From Nocardioides cavernae (GTDB lineage Bacteria; Actinomycetota; Actinomycetes; Propionibacteriales; Nocardioidaceae): a stretch of DNA of 64,000 nt. Shown here piece after piece: positions 16,306 to 25,456 of the stretch. The position numbers and the translations under genes were made by a program. Position 1 is the first letter of the stretch. The number at the start of each line of letters is the position of its first letter. Location: assembly GCF_013410035.1 (NCBI RefSeq), contig NZ_JACCBW010000002.1, positions 186,001 to 250,000 of the forward strand, given 5' to 3'. The notes below the pieces were generated by a model. That model was not told the DNA's origin, searched no databases, and was given only the letters and a program-made list of their open reading frames with translations.

Positions 16306-16919
16306 GAGCTCGGGTCCTTCTTGGTGAACCAGCCGCCACCCTCGTCGGTCTTCTCGATCGGGCGGCCGGGCATGTCCTGGGCGCCGGGGGTGCGGCGGGG
16401 GAGCAGCGGCGCCTGCGCCCCGGCGGCGGGCTGAGCGGGTTCAGCGGCGGGCTCGGCGGGCTCGGCGGGCTCGGACGGCCCGGACGGCTCGGACGGCTCG
16501 GACGGCTCGGACGGCTCGGGAGCCGTGTTGACCTCGGAGGCGGGAGCCGGCTGCTGGACGGGCTCGGCCGCCGGGACCTGGGGCGCGTAGTCGTCGGCCC
16601 TGGTGTCGACGCGGGGGTCGAGGCGGTCGGCCGCCCGCAGCCGGGCCTCGTGCGCCGCCTCCTCCTGCTGCGCCGCGAGCCGGGCCTCGGCTGCCTCGGC
16701 CTCGGCCCTCTCCGCGGCGGCCCGTGCCTCGTCGGCCTCGGCCTCGGCGACGGCAGCGCGCTCCTGGGCGGGCGCGATGGTCTGGGCGTGCGCCGCCGCG
16801 TCCTGGCGGAGCTCGTCGGCTCGCTGCATGTTGGCCCGCTGGTTCTTCTGCCGGACCACGAGGCCGATGGCGACGAGCGCGACCAGGACGACGACGACTG
16901 CGATGACGGTGGCGCTCAC
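16302..16919 (-). CDS. Single-pass membrane coiled-coil protein, paralog 1
   Basis: 205 aa from a GTG with GAGGAA upstream. One N-terminal membrane helix (ATVIAVVVVLVALVAIGLVV), then about 80 residues of Ala/Glu/Arg heptads, a motif EEAAHEARLRAADRLDPRV and DDYAP, then a Pro/Glu/Ser-rich tail with repeated PSEPSEPSEP. The coiled coil would lie in the cytosol. It is a paralog of the 142-aa protein at 16993-17421. The last codon overlaps the CTG start of the IclR gene. The function is unknown; membrane scaffolding is only a guess. Confidence 0.75.
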   Translation of the reverse strand: MSATVIAVVVVLVALVAIGLVVRQKNQRANMQRADELRQDAAAHAQTIAPAQERAAVAEAEADEARAAAERAEAEAAEARLAAQQEEAAHEARLRAADRLDPRVDTRADDYAPQVPAAEPVQQPAPASEVNTAPEPSEPSEPSEPSGPSEPAEPAEPAAEPAQPAAGAQAPLLPRRTPGAQDMPGRPIEKTDEGGGWFTKKDPSS

Positions 16920-16992
16920 GGGATTCCTCTTCGACGGGCGACAGGGCTGGCGCCAGTCTTGCAGCCCCCGCGCCGTCGCGGGGCGGGACGCC

Positions 16993-17421
16993 TCACACCG
17001 GCCGTGCGCCCCCGGTCCCGTCGGCGCGCCGGTCGTCGTCCGCGTCGAGCACGGTGTGCGGGTCGCCGCTGCCGCGGGGGGCGTAGTCGTCCGAGGAGGT
17101 GTCCACGTGCGGGTCGACCTGGTCGGCCGTCCGGAGCCGGTCCTCGTGGGCCGCCTCCTGCTGGGTGGCGGCCACCTGCGCCTCGCGAGCGCGCTGCTGG
17201 GCGCGTTCGGCCTCGAGCCGGGCGCGCTCGGCCTCGACCTCCGCCTCGTGGGCACGCGTCTGCGTCTCGGGGAGCTCGCTGGCGTGCTCGCGGGCCTCCG
17301 CCCGGAGGCTCTCCGCGTGCTCGTGCTGCTTCTTCCTGCGCTGCTGCGTGACCAGCCAGGCGGCGACCGCCGCCACGACGAGGACCACGACGACCATGAC
17401 GACGATGCTGGTGGTGCTCAT
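16993..17421 (-). CDS. Single-pass membrane coiled-coil protein, paralog 2
   Basis: 142 aa with a strong ribosome binding site (GAGAGGGAG). Same plan as its neighbour: membrane helix (TTSIVVMVVVVLVVAAVAAWLV), basic stop-transfer QQRRKKQ, Glu/Ala/Arg coiled coil, then EEAAHEDRLRTADQVDPHVD and DDYAP. The motif EEAAHExRLRxADxxDPxVD shared with the 16302-16919 protein proves duplication. It probably heads the three-gene unit that ends in the IclR regulator. No known family name. Confidence 0.75.
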   Translation of the reverse strand: MSTTSIVVMVVVVLVVAAVAAWLVTQQRRKKQHEHAESLRAEAREHASELPETQTRAHEAEVEAERARLEAERAQQRAREAQVAATQQEAAHEDRLRTADQVDPHVDTSSDDYAPRGSGDPHTVLDADDDRRADGTGGARPV

Positions 17422-17520
17422 GACGGGACTCCCTCTCTTGCGGCCGCCGACAGGGCCGCTCGTCTCGTCACGTTTCCACAGTCGCCGGCCGTCGTGGCCC
17501 TCCGTTGGGGTGACGCCCCT

Positions 17521-17536
17521 GTCTCGTATGCGAGAC
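17521..17536. promoter_or_regulatory. Hut operator 1
   Basis: GTCTCGTATGCGAGAC, a perfect inverted repeat of GTCTCG around TATG, 48 bases before the hutH start. It matches the site at 44023-44038 at 13 of 16 bases and the site at 19552-19567 at 12 of 16. Confidence 0.65.
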
Positions 17537-17583
17537 GCCAGCCGCTCTAGCGCCTCTGGTGCCGACGTCGCGTCGCGAGTTGC

Positions 17584-19152
17584 ATGGGCACCATGCAGAC
17601 CACCGCAGCCCCCGCACGCGCCGTCGAGGTCGGCGTCGGCCCCGTCTCCTTCGACGACCTCGTCCGCGTCGCCCGCGACGACGCCCCCGTGACGCTGGGC
17701 GACGACGCCCTCAGCGCGATCGACCGGGCCCGCGACGTGGTGGACGCGCTCGCGGCGGCCGAGACCCCGACCTACGGCGTGAGCACCGGCTTCGGGGCTC
17801 TCGCCACCCGCCACATCCCGACCGAGATGCGGGCGCAGCTGCAGCGCTCGCTCGTGCGCTCGCACGCCGCCGGGTCCGGCCCCGAGGTCGAGCGCGAGGT
17901 GGTCCGCTCGCTGATGCTGCTGCGGCTCTCGACCCTCGCGACCGGGCACACGGGCGTACGCCGTGAGACCGCGCAGCTGCTGGCGGGCCTGCTGACGCAC
18001 GGCATCACGCCCGTGGTGCGCGAGTACGGCTCCCTCGGCTGCTCCGGCGACCTCGCGCCGCTGTCGCACTGCGCCCTGGCGCTGATGGGCGAGGGCGAGG
18101 TGCGCGACGCCGCCGGCACGCTGCTCCCGGCCGCGGACGCGCTGGCCGCCGTGGGCCTCGCGCCCGTCGAGCTGGCGGCCAAGGAGGGCCTCGCCCTCAT
18201 CAACGGCACCGACGGGATGCTCGGGATGCTCGTCATGGCGATCACCGACCTGCGGATGCTGCTGCGGACCGCCGACGTCGCGGCCGCGATGAGCGTGGAG
18301 GGGCAGCTCGGCACCGACCGGGTGTTCGCCGCCGAGCTGCACGCCATCCGTCCGCACCCGGGCCAGGCGCTCTCGGCGGCCAACCTCACCGCGCTGATGG
18401 CGGACTCGGCGATCGTGGCCTCGCACCGGACCGGGGACTGCAACCGGGTGCAGGACGCCTACTCCCTGCGGTGCTCCCCGCAGGTCCACGGTGCCGCCCG
18501 CGACACCGTGGAGCACGCCGCGTCGGTCGCCGGCCGCGAGCTCGCCAGCGCGATCGACAACCCCGTCGTGCTCGGGGACCGGGTCGAGTCCAACGGCAAC
18601 TTCCACGGCGCGCCCGTGGCGTACGTCCTCGACTTCCTCGCGATCGTCGCGGCGGACGTCGCCTCGATCAGCGAGCGCCGCACCGACCGGTTCCTCGACC
18701 GCGCGCGGAGCCACGACCTGCCGCCCTTCCTGGCGTCCGACCCCGGCGTCGACAGCGGCCTGATGATCGCCCAGTACACCCAGGCGGCCATCGTCTCCGA
18801 GCTCAAGCGACTCGCGGTCCCCGCGTCCGTCGACTCGATCCCCTCCAGCGCGATGCAGGAGGACCACGTCTCGATGGGCTGGAACGCCGCCCGCAAGCTC
18901 CGCCGCGCCGTCGACGGGCTGTCGCGCGTGGTCGCCGTCGAGGTCCTCACCGCGGCCCGCGCGCTCGACCTGCGCGCCCCGCTCACCCCGTCCCCCGCCA
19001 CGGGCGCGGTCGTCGCGCTGCTGCGGTCCTCGGGCATCGAGGGCCCTGGTCCCGACCGCCACCTGTCGCCCGAGATCGAGGCCGCCGTCGGCCTCGTCCA
19101 GTCCGGCGCGGTGCTCGCCGCCGCCGAGGACGTGACCGGCCCTCTCGGTTGA
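17584..19152 (+). CDS. hutH: Histidine ammonia-lyase
   Basis: Cytosolic first enzyme of histidine degradation: L-histidine to trans-urocanate and ammonia. 522 aa, normal length. The MIO-cofactor loop reads GSLGCSGDLAPLSH, so the tripeptide that cyclises is Cys153-Ser154-Gly155 rather than the textbook Ala-Ser-Gly. The N-terminal YGVSTGFG and the GxxCNRVQDAYSLRCSPQVHG active-site stretches are intact. The ATG at 17584 is used; a second in-frame ATG lies at 17593. A palindromic operator candidate lies 48 bases upstream. hutU follows after one small gene; hutI and hutF are 26 kb away. Confidence 0.96.
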   Translation: MGTMQTTAAPARAVEVGVGPVSFDDLVRVARDDAPVTLGDDALSAIDRARDVVDALAAAETPTYGVSTGFGALATRHIPTEMRAQLQRSLVRSHAAGSGPEVEREVVRSLMLLRLSTLATGHTGVRRETAQLLAGLLTHGITPVVREYGSLGCSGDLAPLSHCALALMGEGEVRDAAGTLLPAADALAAVGLAPVELAAKEGLALINGTDGMLGMLVMAITDLRMLLRTADVAAAMSVEGQLGTDRVFAAELHAIRPHPGQALSAANLTALMADSAIVASHRTGDCNRVQDAYSLRCSPQVHGAARDTVEHAASVAGRELASAIDNPVVLGDRVESNGNFHGAPVAYVLDFLAIVAADVASISERRTDRFLDRARSHDLPPFLASDPGVDSGLMIAQYTQAAIVSELKRLAVPASVDSIPSSAMQEDHVSMGWNAARKLRRAVDGLSRVVAVEVLTAARALDLRAPLTPSPATGAVVALLRSSGIEGPGPDRHLSPEIEAAVGLVQSGAVLAAAEDVTGPLG

Positions 19153-19184
19153 GCCGTTTCCCGGACGCAGGTCCCTGCGCGCAC

Positions 19185-19190
19185 TAGCGT
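19185..19190 (+). promoter_or_regulatory. Leaderless -10 element of the 100-aa secreted protein gene
   Basis: TAGCGT lies seven bases before the ATG at 19198. This suggests the small gene has its own promoter between hutH and hutU. Confidence 0.4.
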
Positions 19191-19197
19191 CCCTCCC

Positions 19198-19500
19198 ATG
19201 AGAAGGAGCGTGTGCGGGGTCGTCCTGCTGGGAGTCCTGGCCGTGGCCGGGACCGGACCTGCCGCCCAGGCGGTGCCGGGTGCCACGAGCCCCCGTCCCG
19301 CCTCGGCGCCGTCGGCCGCCGGGACGTGGACGTGCTGGTGGTCCCCGACGATGGACGACAACTGGCACAACGACGCCCTCTGCTCCGACGGCGTGCGCAA
19401 GGTCCGGCCCCACCTGCGGCCGGCCGACAGCTTCATCACCCGCGCTGAGCTGATGAGCTCCGCGCGGGCCTGGGCGCGCGCCCGCAACAGCGGTCGCTGA
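19198..19500 (+). CDS. Small secreted protein between hutH and hutU
   Basis: 100 aa with a classical signal peptide ([25 protein letters not shown], cleavage after AQA). The mature part is short: [23 protein letters not shown] with two cysteines that could form a disulfide, then a basic helical C-terminus. No family recognised. Its -10 box indicates independent transcription, so it need not belong to histidine catabolism. Confidence 0.65.
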   Translation: MRRSVCGVVLLGVLAVAGTGPAAQAVPGATSPRPASAPSAAGTWTCWWSPTMDDNWHNDALCSDGVRKVRPHLRPADSFITRAELMSSARAWARARNSGR

Positions 19501-19551
19501 CCGGGCGCCCTCCCGCTCCCCGCGGCTGCTCGCGGCTGCCCGGGTCGAGCA

Positions 19552-19567
19552 GTCTCGGATCACAGAC
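19552..19567. promoter_or_regulatory. Hut operator 2
   Basis: GTCTCGGATCACAGAC lies within a longer inverted repeat AGCAGTCT / AGACTGCT (19548-19571), 50 bases before hutU. It shares GTCTCG, AT and AGAC with the hutH site. Confidence 0.6.
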
Positions 19568-19621
19568 TGCTCTCGGCGCCGCACCCTTCCGGGCCCCTGC
19601 GCGCGGAGCTTTCATGGGTCC

Positions 19622-21334
19622 ATGACCACCGACGCCCCCCGCAGCAACCCGCGCCTGCCCATCCACGCGGCCCACGGCACCGAGCTGACCGCGAAGTCGT
19701 GGCAGACCGAGGCGCCGCTGCGCATGCTGATGAACAACCTCGACCCCGACAACGCCGAGAACCCTGCGGACCTCGTCGTCTACGGCGGCACGGGCAGGGC
19801 CGCCCGCAGCTGGGAGGCGTACGACGCCCTCGTCCGCACGCTCCGCGACCTCGAGGACGACGAGACGCTGCTCGTGCAGTCGGGCAAGCCGGTCGGTGTG
19901 ATGCGTACCCACGCCTGGGCGCCGCGCGTGCTGATCGCCAACTCCAACCTCGTCGGGGACTGGGCCGACTGGGAGGAGTTCCGCCGCCTCGAGGACCTGG
20001 GCCTGACGATGTACGGCCAGATGACCGCGGGGTCGTGGATCTACATCGGCACCCAGGGGATCCTGCAGGGCACCTTCGAGACCTTCGCCGCGATCGCGGA
20101 CAAGAAGTTCGGCGGGACGCTGGCCGGCACGATCACCGTCACCGCCGGTCTCGGCGGGATGGGTGGTGCGCAGCCGCTGGCGGTCACCATGAACGACGGC
20201 GTCGCGATCTGCATCGAGGTCGACCAGCACCGCATCGACCGTCGTCTGGAGACCCGCTACCTCGACGTGCAGGCGCGCGACCTCGACCACGCGATCGAGC
20301 TCGCCCTCGAGGCCCGCGACGCGCGCCGCGGGCTCTCGATCGGACTGCTCGGCAACGCCGCCGACCTGCTGCCCGAGGTGCTCGAGCGGCACCTCGACGG
20401 CGCGGTGCGCATCGACGTGGTCACCGACCAGACCTCCGCGCACGACCCGCTGTTCTACCTGCCGTCCGGGACGGCGTACGACGACTGGGAGCGCGAACGC
20501 ACCGAGGACCCCCGCGGCTTCACCAAGCGCAGCCAGGAGTCGATGGCCCGCCACGTCCGGGCGATGGTCGAGCTCCAGGACGCCGGCGCCGAGGTCTTCG
20601 ACTACGGCAACTCGATCCGCGACGAGGCCCGCAAGGGCGGCTACGACCGCGCGTTCGACTTCCCGGGCTTCGTCCCGGCCTACATCCGTCCCCTCTTCTG
20701 CGAGGGCAAGGGCCCGTTCCGCTGGGCCGCGCTGTCTGGCGACCCCGCGGACATCGCCGCGACCGACCGTGCGATCAAGGAGCTCTTCCCGGCCGACGAG
20801 AGGCCGGAGTACGCCCGCCTGCACACGTGGCTCGACATGGCCGCCGAGCGGGTGCAGTTCCAGGGCCTGCCGGCGCGGATCTGCTGGCTCGGCTACGGCG
20901 ACCGTGCGAAGGCGGGCGCGAGGTTCAACGAGATGGTCGCCAACGGCGAGCTGTCGGCTCCGATCGTCATCGGTCGCGACCACCTCGACTGCGGCTCCGT
21001 GGCCTCGCCCTACCGCGAGACCGAGGCGATGCTCGACGGGTCCGACGCCATCGCCGACTGGGCGATCCTCAACGCGCTCGTCAACACCGCCTCCGGCGCG
21101 ACCTGGGTGTCCTTCCACCACGGCGGCGGGGTCGGCATCGGCCGCTCGCTCCACGCCGGCCAGGTGACCGTCGCCGACGGCACCCCGCTCGCGGCGGAGA
21201 AGATCGAGCGCGTGCTCACCAACGACCCCGGGATGGGCGTCATCCGCCACGTCGACGCCGGCTACGGCCGCGCGATCGAGGTGGCCGGGGAGCGGGGCGT
21301 CCGGGTGCCGGTGGAGGCGCGGCAGCGCGACTGA
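19622..21334 (+). CDS. hutU: Urocanate hydratase
   Basis: Second step of histidine degradation: urocanate plus water to imidazolone propionate, NAD-dependent, cytosolic. 570 aa, full length. Diagnostic stretches are [37 protein letters not shown], the NAD site [29 protein letters not shown] and the [13 protein letters not shown] catalytic region. An ATG nine bases upstream reads into a stop, so 19622 is the start. It converges with the phosphotransferase-like gene, leaving 14 bases between stops. Confidence 0.96.
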   Translation: MTTDAPRSNPRLPIHAAHGTELTAKSWQTEAPLRMLMNNLDPDNAENPADLVVYGGTGRAARSWEAYDALVRTLRDLEDDETLLVQSGKPVGVMRTHAWAPRVLIANSNLVGDWADWEEFRRLEDLGLTMYGQMTAGSWIYIGTQGILQGTFETFAAIADKKFGGTLAGTITVTAGLGGMGGAQPLAVTMNDGVAICIEVDQHRIDRRLETRYLDVQARDLDHAIELALEARDARRGLSIGLLGNAADLLPEVLERHLDGAVRIDVVTDQTSAHDPLFYLPSGTAYDDWERERTEDPRGFTKRSQESMARHVRAMVELQDAGAEVFDYGNSIRDEARKGGYDRAFDFPGFVPAYIRPLFCEGKGPFRWAALSGDPADIAATDRAIKELFPADERPEYARLHTWLDMAAERVQFQGLPARICWLGYGDRAKAGARFNEMVANGELSAPIVIGRDHLDCGSVASPYRETEAMLDGSDAIADWAILNALVNTASGATWVSFHHGGGVGIGRSLHAGQVTVADGTPLAAEKIERVLTNDPGMGVIRHVDAGYGRAIEVAGERGVRVPVEARQRD

Positions 21335-21348
21335 GCCGCCGCACGAGC

Positions 21349-22608
21349 TCACCCCGCGGCGAGCACCCGCCGCGTGAGGAACAGCACCACCCCGTCGAGG
21401 TCGCCCGTGCCGGGCTCGGTCGACCGGGAGAGCTGGTCGAAGGTGACGGTCTGGAAGACGAGGTCGGCGAGCGGCGCGAGCGCGACCGCCCGGTCGAGGT
21501 CGGCGTGCGGGTAGGCGTCGCGCCACGGCGCCAGAACCGTGCGTACGCGCTCCCCCGCGTCTCCGCCCACCGCCTCGGTGATCCAGTGCGCGAGGTGCGT
21601 GCCGTCGAGGAACGGGTGCGTCACGCACCCGTCGCTCCAGTCGAAGATCCGGACGTGCGCGCCGTCGTGGGCGACGTTGCCCGAGTGCAGGTCGCCGTGG
21701 CCGAGGGTGTCGGGGAAGCCGCACGCCCACAGCTCGCGCACGCGTGACTCGACCTCGGGCACCACCTCGGCGAGGCGTACGCGCTCGCCCGCCGTGAGTG
21801 CGTCGAGCTCGGCGTTGGTGGCCAGGGCCTCACGCCACGCCGCGAGGGTCGGCTCGAGCCCGCGGTCCGGGGCACCCGCCGCCCGGAGCTCGTCGAGCCA
21901 GTCCAGCGAGGCCGCCTGGGCCGATGCCCACAGCGGGGCCAGGACCTCGGCGGCCTCGGCCGGCGCGCCGTCGTCCGACACGCCGGCGAGGGGCTCGGTC
22001 AGCAGCCAGGAACGGCCCCGGTCGACGGCGACGACCTCCGGGACGAGGTCGGGCAGGTGCCGGGCGACGACCTCCACGATGCCCGCCTCGGCCGCGAAGT
22101 GCGCGCAGCTCGCCTTCGACCAGAGGGTGCCGGCGTCCGTCGGGACGGTGTGCACCGCCGAGATGCTCCACACGCGGTGCGTACGCACCGGGCCGGTGCG
22201 GGAGCGGCCGGTCGGGGCCAGCGCCGCGTCGATCCACTCCTCGAGCTCGTCGGTCCACCCGGGGCGGTACCAGTCCGGTCGCTGCGGCGGCGGTGTCCCC
22301 CAGTGCTCCCGCGCGGACCGGGCGACGTGCTCGCGGAGGTCCGCGGGCAGCGCGTCGAGGCCGGCCCAGCGTCCTCCCCGGGGCGTACCCCCGCGTGAGC
22401 CGACGACGTGCAGGCGGCGGGTCTCGTCGAGCACGACGACCGGAGCGAGGTGCACGGCGTCGGTGAGCAGGTGGCTGGCCCGGGCGGTGGCGGTGGGGCC
22501 GCCGGCCTCCGGGTCCTGGACGAAGGACGGCAGCGCACCGTCGTCCCCGGTCCACACCCGCTCGCCGTCGGTGAGGGCCACCTGGACGGTGCGCGGTGGG
22601 CGGGTCAC
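21349..22608 (-). CDS. Aminoglycoside/choline phosphotransferase-like protein with N-terminal NUDIX-like extension
   Basis: 419 aa from GTG at 22608, chosen because CACGAT lies six bases upstream and longer readings lack family sequence. The C-terminal 280 residues are a protein-kinase-like phosphotransferase: LWSKASCAHFAAEAGIVEVVARHLPDLVP, the catalytic HGDLHSGNVAHDG and the metal motif IFDWSDG are present. The first 120 residues (VQVALTDGERVWTGDDGALPSFV) are a separate beta-rich region. It transfers phosphate to an unidentified small molecule. It stands alone, facing hutU. Confidence 0.85.
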   Translation of the reverse strand: MTRPPRTVQVALTDGERVWTGDDGALPSFVQDPEAGGPTATARASHLLTDAVHLAPVVVLDETRRLHVVGSRGGTPRGGRWAGLDALPADLREHVARSAREHWGTPPPQRPDWYRPGWTDELEEWIDAALAPTGRSRTGPVRTHRVWSISAVHTVPTDAGTLWSKASCAHFAAEAGIVEVVARHLPDLVPEVVAVDRGRSWLLTEPLAGVSDDGAPAEAAEVLAPLWASAQAASLDWLDELRAAGAPDRGLEPTLAAWREALATNAELDALTAGERVRLAEVVPEVESRVRELWACGFPDTLGHGDLHSGNVAHDGAHVRIFDWSDGCVTHPFLDGTHLAHWITEAVGGDAGERVRTVLAPWRDAYPHADLDRAVALAPLADLVFQTVTFDQLSRSTEPGTGDLDGVVLFLTRRVLAAG

Positions 22609-22678
22609 CGGCGCATCGTGGCACGGCCGAACACCGCGAACCCATGACTTTTGCGGCGCGGTAGGTGAGGATCCGTGC

Positions 22679-23704
22679 ATGGCATCGGGGGAGAAGAAGC
22701 CGGCGCGCTCGCGCGTCGTGCTCACGGACATCAGCTCGCGGGCGTGGGAGCACCCCGCCGACCGGGGAGCGCTCGTCGCGCTGCGCAAGCTCAAGGGCTT
22801 CGACGTGCTGCTCAAGACCATGTCGGGGGTGTTCCGCGAACGCGCCTGGCGGCTGACGCTGCTCGGCTCCGCGGTCCGTGTCGACGAGCGCCAGTTCGCG
22901 CGGCTGCACCGGCTGCTCGCGGAGGTCGGCCAGAGCCTCGACGCGACCGACCTGCCGGAGCTGTACGTCCAGGCGGACCCGACGCTGAGCGCCATGACGA
23001 TCGGCATGGACAAGCCGATCATCGTGCTGTCGTCCGGTCTGGTGCACCACCTCGACGACGACGAGCTGCGCTTCGTCATCGGGCACGAGCTCGGCCACGC
23101 CGTCAGCGGCCACGCGATCTACCGCACGCTGCTGCTGCGGCTGCTGGGTCTCGGCGGCCTGCTCAACGCGATCCCCGGAGGTGCCATCGGCATCCGGATG
23201 GTGACCGTCGGCCTGCTCGAGTGGTCGCGCAAGGCCGAGCTGTCGGCCGACCGCGCCGGCCTGCTCGCCAGCCAGGACCCCACGGCGGCGCTGCGCACCC
23301 ACATGAAGCTCGCCAGCGGCGGCACGCTGGAGGAGCTGGACGTCACCTCGTTCATGTCCCAGGGAGCGGAGTACGACGAGGGCGGGGACGTGCGCGAGTC
23401 GCTGATCAAGCTGTCCCTGCTGCAGCAGCAGACCCACCCGTTCGCCGTCGTGCGGGCCACCGAGCTGCGCCGCTGGATCGACACCGGCGCCTACACGGCG
23501 ATCCTGGGCGGCGACTACCCGCGCCGGCAGGACGACGACACCGCCTCGGTCAGCGAGGCGGCCCAGGACGCCGCAGCGTCCTACTCCGCGGCGTTCGAGC
23601 GCACCCAGGACACGCTGGGCAGGCTCGTCCACGACCTGGCCGGCTGGATGGGCAGCGCGAGCACCTGGCTCAACGACCGCTTCCGGCGCGGCGAGAGCGC
23701 CTGA
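22679..23704 (+). CDS. M48-family zinc metalloprotease
   Basis: 341-aa Ste24/HtpX-type peptidase. The zinc site HELGHAVSGH (HExxH) is at about residue 140, with a third ligand expected in KAELSADRAGLLAS. Short hydrophobic helices after the HExxH (LLLRLLGLGGLLNAIPGGAIG) suggest membrane association; there is no N-terminal signal peptide. The ATG is preceded by GAGGAT at six bases. It is monocistronic between the phosphotransferase-like gene and a convergent MFS gene. It probably degrades misfolded membrane-associated proteins, as known for the family. Confidence 0.88.
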   Translation: MASGEKKPARSRVVLTDISSRAWEHPADRGALVALRKLKGFDVLLKTMSGVFRERAWRLTLLGSAVRVDERQFARLHRLLAEVGQSLDATDLPELYVQADPTLSAMTIGMDKPIIVLSSGLVHHLDDDELRFVIGHELGHAVSGHAIYRTLLLRLLGLGGLLNAIPGGAIGIRMVTVGLLEWSRKAELSADRAGLLASQDPTAALRTHMKLASGGTLEELDVTSFMSQGAEYDEGGDVRESLIKLSLLQQQTHPFAVVRATELRRWIDTGAYTAILGGDYPRRQDDDTASVSEAAQDAAASYSAAFERTQDTLGRLVHDLAGWMGSASTWLNDRFRRGESA

Positions 23705-23725
23705 CGGCCACGTCGGTCGGCCACG

Positions 23726-25039
23726 TCACGCGGGGGGTCCCTGCGGCGCGCGCTCGCCCGTCACGGGGTCGGCGGTCAACGGGTGCGTGTCCGGGACGCC
23801 GTTGACCGAGGCGGGGACGAGCCGCTCGACGACCAGGGCGAGCACCCCGATCAGCGCGCAGCCCGCGCCCAGCACGAAGACGTAGGCCCCGCTCCAGCCG
23901 CGGTCGAGCACGAAGCCGGCGAACAGCGGGCCACCGATCGCGCCGGCCTGGAAGGCGCCGGCGTTGACCGCGTTGTAGCGCCCGCGCAGGTGGTCGGGCG
24001 CCATGTCGTTGGTGATCGCGGGGATCGTCGGCTGCATCATCGTCTCGCCGAGCGCGAACAGGCCCATGAAGGTCAGCACCCCCACCGCGGCGACCGGCCC
24101 CGGCACGAGTCCGGTCGCGCCGAGCACGGCGTACGACAGCACCCACAGCCCGCACATCGCGAGCATCACCCGGGTGCGCCGGTGCCCCGCGATGAGCCGC
24201 AGCACGAGGAACTGCAGGAGCACGATGACGGCGGTGTTGATCGCGAAGGAGAAGCCGATCACGCCGGTCGACACCTCGCCGACGTTGCGGGCGTACGCCG
24301 GGAAGCCCGCCTCGAGCTGGCCGTAGCCGACGAACACGGCGATGAAGGTCAGGGCGGTCACCCCGATCACCGCGGGGTTGCGCAGGATCTCGAGGTAGGA
24401 CCCGGCGGACGCGTCGGCGTCGTCGGGCGCCTGGTGGTGTCCGGTCACGTGCCGCAGCGGGCCGAGCAGCAGCCCGATCGGCACCAGCATGCTGGCCGCG
24501 TCGCCGAGGAAGATCACCGTGAAGGTGTGCGGCTGCGACACGTCGGCGTAGATCCCGCCGACGACGCCGCCGACGCCGATGCCGAGATTGACCAGGGCGA
24601 AGTTGATGCCGAAGTACTGCTGGCGCATCTCGCCGGTGGTGACGGCGGCGATCAGGGCGTTGAACGCGGGCCACGACATGCCGAAGTTGATGCCGAGGAA
24701 GACCATCGCCAGCGCGGCGAGGGCGGGCGTGGTCGCGAAGGCCAGGATCGTGCAGCCGACGAGCTGGCACGTCGTCGCGGCGAGCAGGACGCGGCGCGCC
24801 CCGATGCGGTCGGTCAGCACACCGCCGGGCCCGGTGACGACGAGCGCGACGACCGCGATGAACGCCATGAGCGCGCCCGCGAGGTCGAGCGAGAAGCCCC
24901 GCACCTCGTGCAGGTAGATCACCGTGAAGGGGAGCGTGAGGCCACGGCCGAGGGTCTGCACCGCGACCGTCGACAGCAGCCACCGACCCTCGGTCGACAG
25001 CTGGTCCCAGAACTGGCGCAGGGTCACCGAGGAGCTCAC
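23726..25039 (-). CDS. MFS transporter
   Basis: 437 aa, about 12 membrane helices. The loop between helices 2 and 3 carries the MFS motif GVLTDRIGARRVL. The start is set at GTG 25039 because CACAAT lies six bases before it; an upstream GTG at 25093 would add 18 non-conserved residues. It may be a drug efflux protein of the DHA1 type, with a C-terminal His/Pro-rich tail. The substrate is unknown. A strong hairpin upstream (25121-25153) separates it from the small membrane protein gene. Confidence 0.85.
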   Translation of the reverse strand: MSSSVTLRQFWDQLSTEGRWLLSTVAVQTLGRGLTLPFTVIYLHEVRGFSLDLAGALMAFIAVVALVVTGPGGVLTDRIGARRVLLAATTCQLVGCTILAFATTPALAALAMVFLGINFGMSWPAFNALIAAVTTGEMRQQYFGINFALVNLGIGVGGVVGGIYADVSQPHTFTVIFLGDAASMLVPIGLLLGPLRHVTGHHQAPDDADASAGSYLEILRNPAVIGVTALTFIAVFVGYGQLEAGFPAYARNVGEVSTGVIGFSFAINTAVIVLLQFLVLRLIAGHRRTRVMLAMCGLWVLSYAVLGATGLVPGPVAAVGVLTFMGLFALGETMMQPTIPAITNDMAPDHLRGRYNAVNAGAFQAGAIGGPLFAGFVLDRGWSGAYVFVLGAGCALIGVLALVVERLVPASVNGVPDTHPLTADPVTGERAPQGPPA

Positions 25040-25120
25040 CGGGAGATTGTGTCCCCCGGCTCCGACAGCCGGCACGCGGGTTTCGGACGGCACCGACGAC
25101 CGCGCGCGCCCGGACGCACG

Positions 25121-25153
25121 CGGGCCCCGGACACCAGCGGTGTCCGGGGCCCG
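25121..25153 (-). terminator. Terminator hairpin after the 47-aa membrane protein gene
   Basis: Perfect arms of 15 bases, CGGGCCCCGGACACC and its complement, around a 3-base loop. It begins 17 bases after the stop of the 25171-25314 gene on the minus strand. No T-run follows, as is usual in high-GC actinobacteria. Confidence 0.75.
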
Positions 25154-25170
25154 ATGTCTGGGGTGCGCTG

Positions 25171-25314
25171 CTAGAACACCCGGCGGCTCGAGCCGCCGAT
25201 CGGCACGAAGTTGAGCACGAGCCCGACGACGATCAGGATCAGGCCGATCGTGGTGAGGATGCTCTGGGGCAGGAGCAGCCCCAGGATGAGCAGGATCAGT
25301 CCGAGGACAACCAT
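25171..25314 (-). CDS. Small two-helix membrane protein (DUF6131-like)
   Basis: 47 aa: two hydrophobic helices (VVLGLILLILGLLL and ILTTIGLILIVVGLVLNFV) joined by a PQS turn, ending in GGSSRRVF. The ribosome binding site GAAGGAGGG is excellent. Small proteins of this kind are widespread in actinobacteria, but their role is unknown. The promoter region carries a tandem repeat TGTCCACGGT at 25414-25434. Confidence 0.75.
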   Translation of the reverse strand: MVVLGLILLILGLLLPQSILTTIGLILIVVGLVLNFVPIGGSSRRVF

Positions 25315-25413
25315 GGTGTTCCCTCCTTCTATGCCACCCACGGTGGGCGCGGGCTCACTCTGCCCGGCCCACGCGTCGTTGCAAACCTGAGGCCCCTCCC
25401 TGAGGGTGAAAAA

Positions 25414-25434
25414 TGTCCACGGTTTGTCCACGGT
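25414..25434. repeat. Tandem TGTCCACGGT repeat
   Basis: Two exact copies of TGTCCACGGT separated by one base (11-bp period), between the DUF6131-like gene and the CitE-like gene. One helical turn of spacing suggests a binding site, but the strand it would serve is unclear. Confidence 0.4.
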
Positions 25435-25456
25435 CACACCCGCGCGAGGGGGCGCG

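Noticed and set aside
15410-16339. Alternative 309-codon minus-strand frame over the IclR gene, ending in ERVLTTVELSRAGTL
   Set aside because: The frame is Arg/Pro/Ala-rich and conflicts with the clear IclR reading. The tail alone is too short and has no start of its own.
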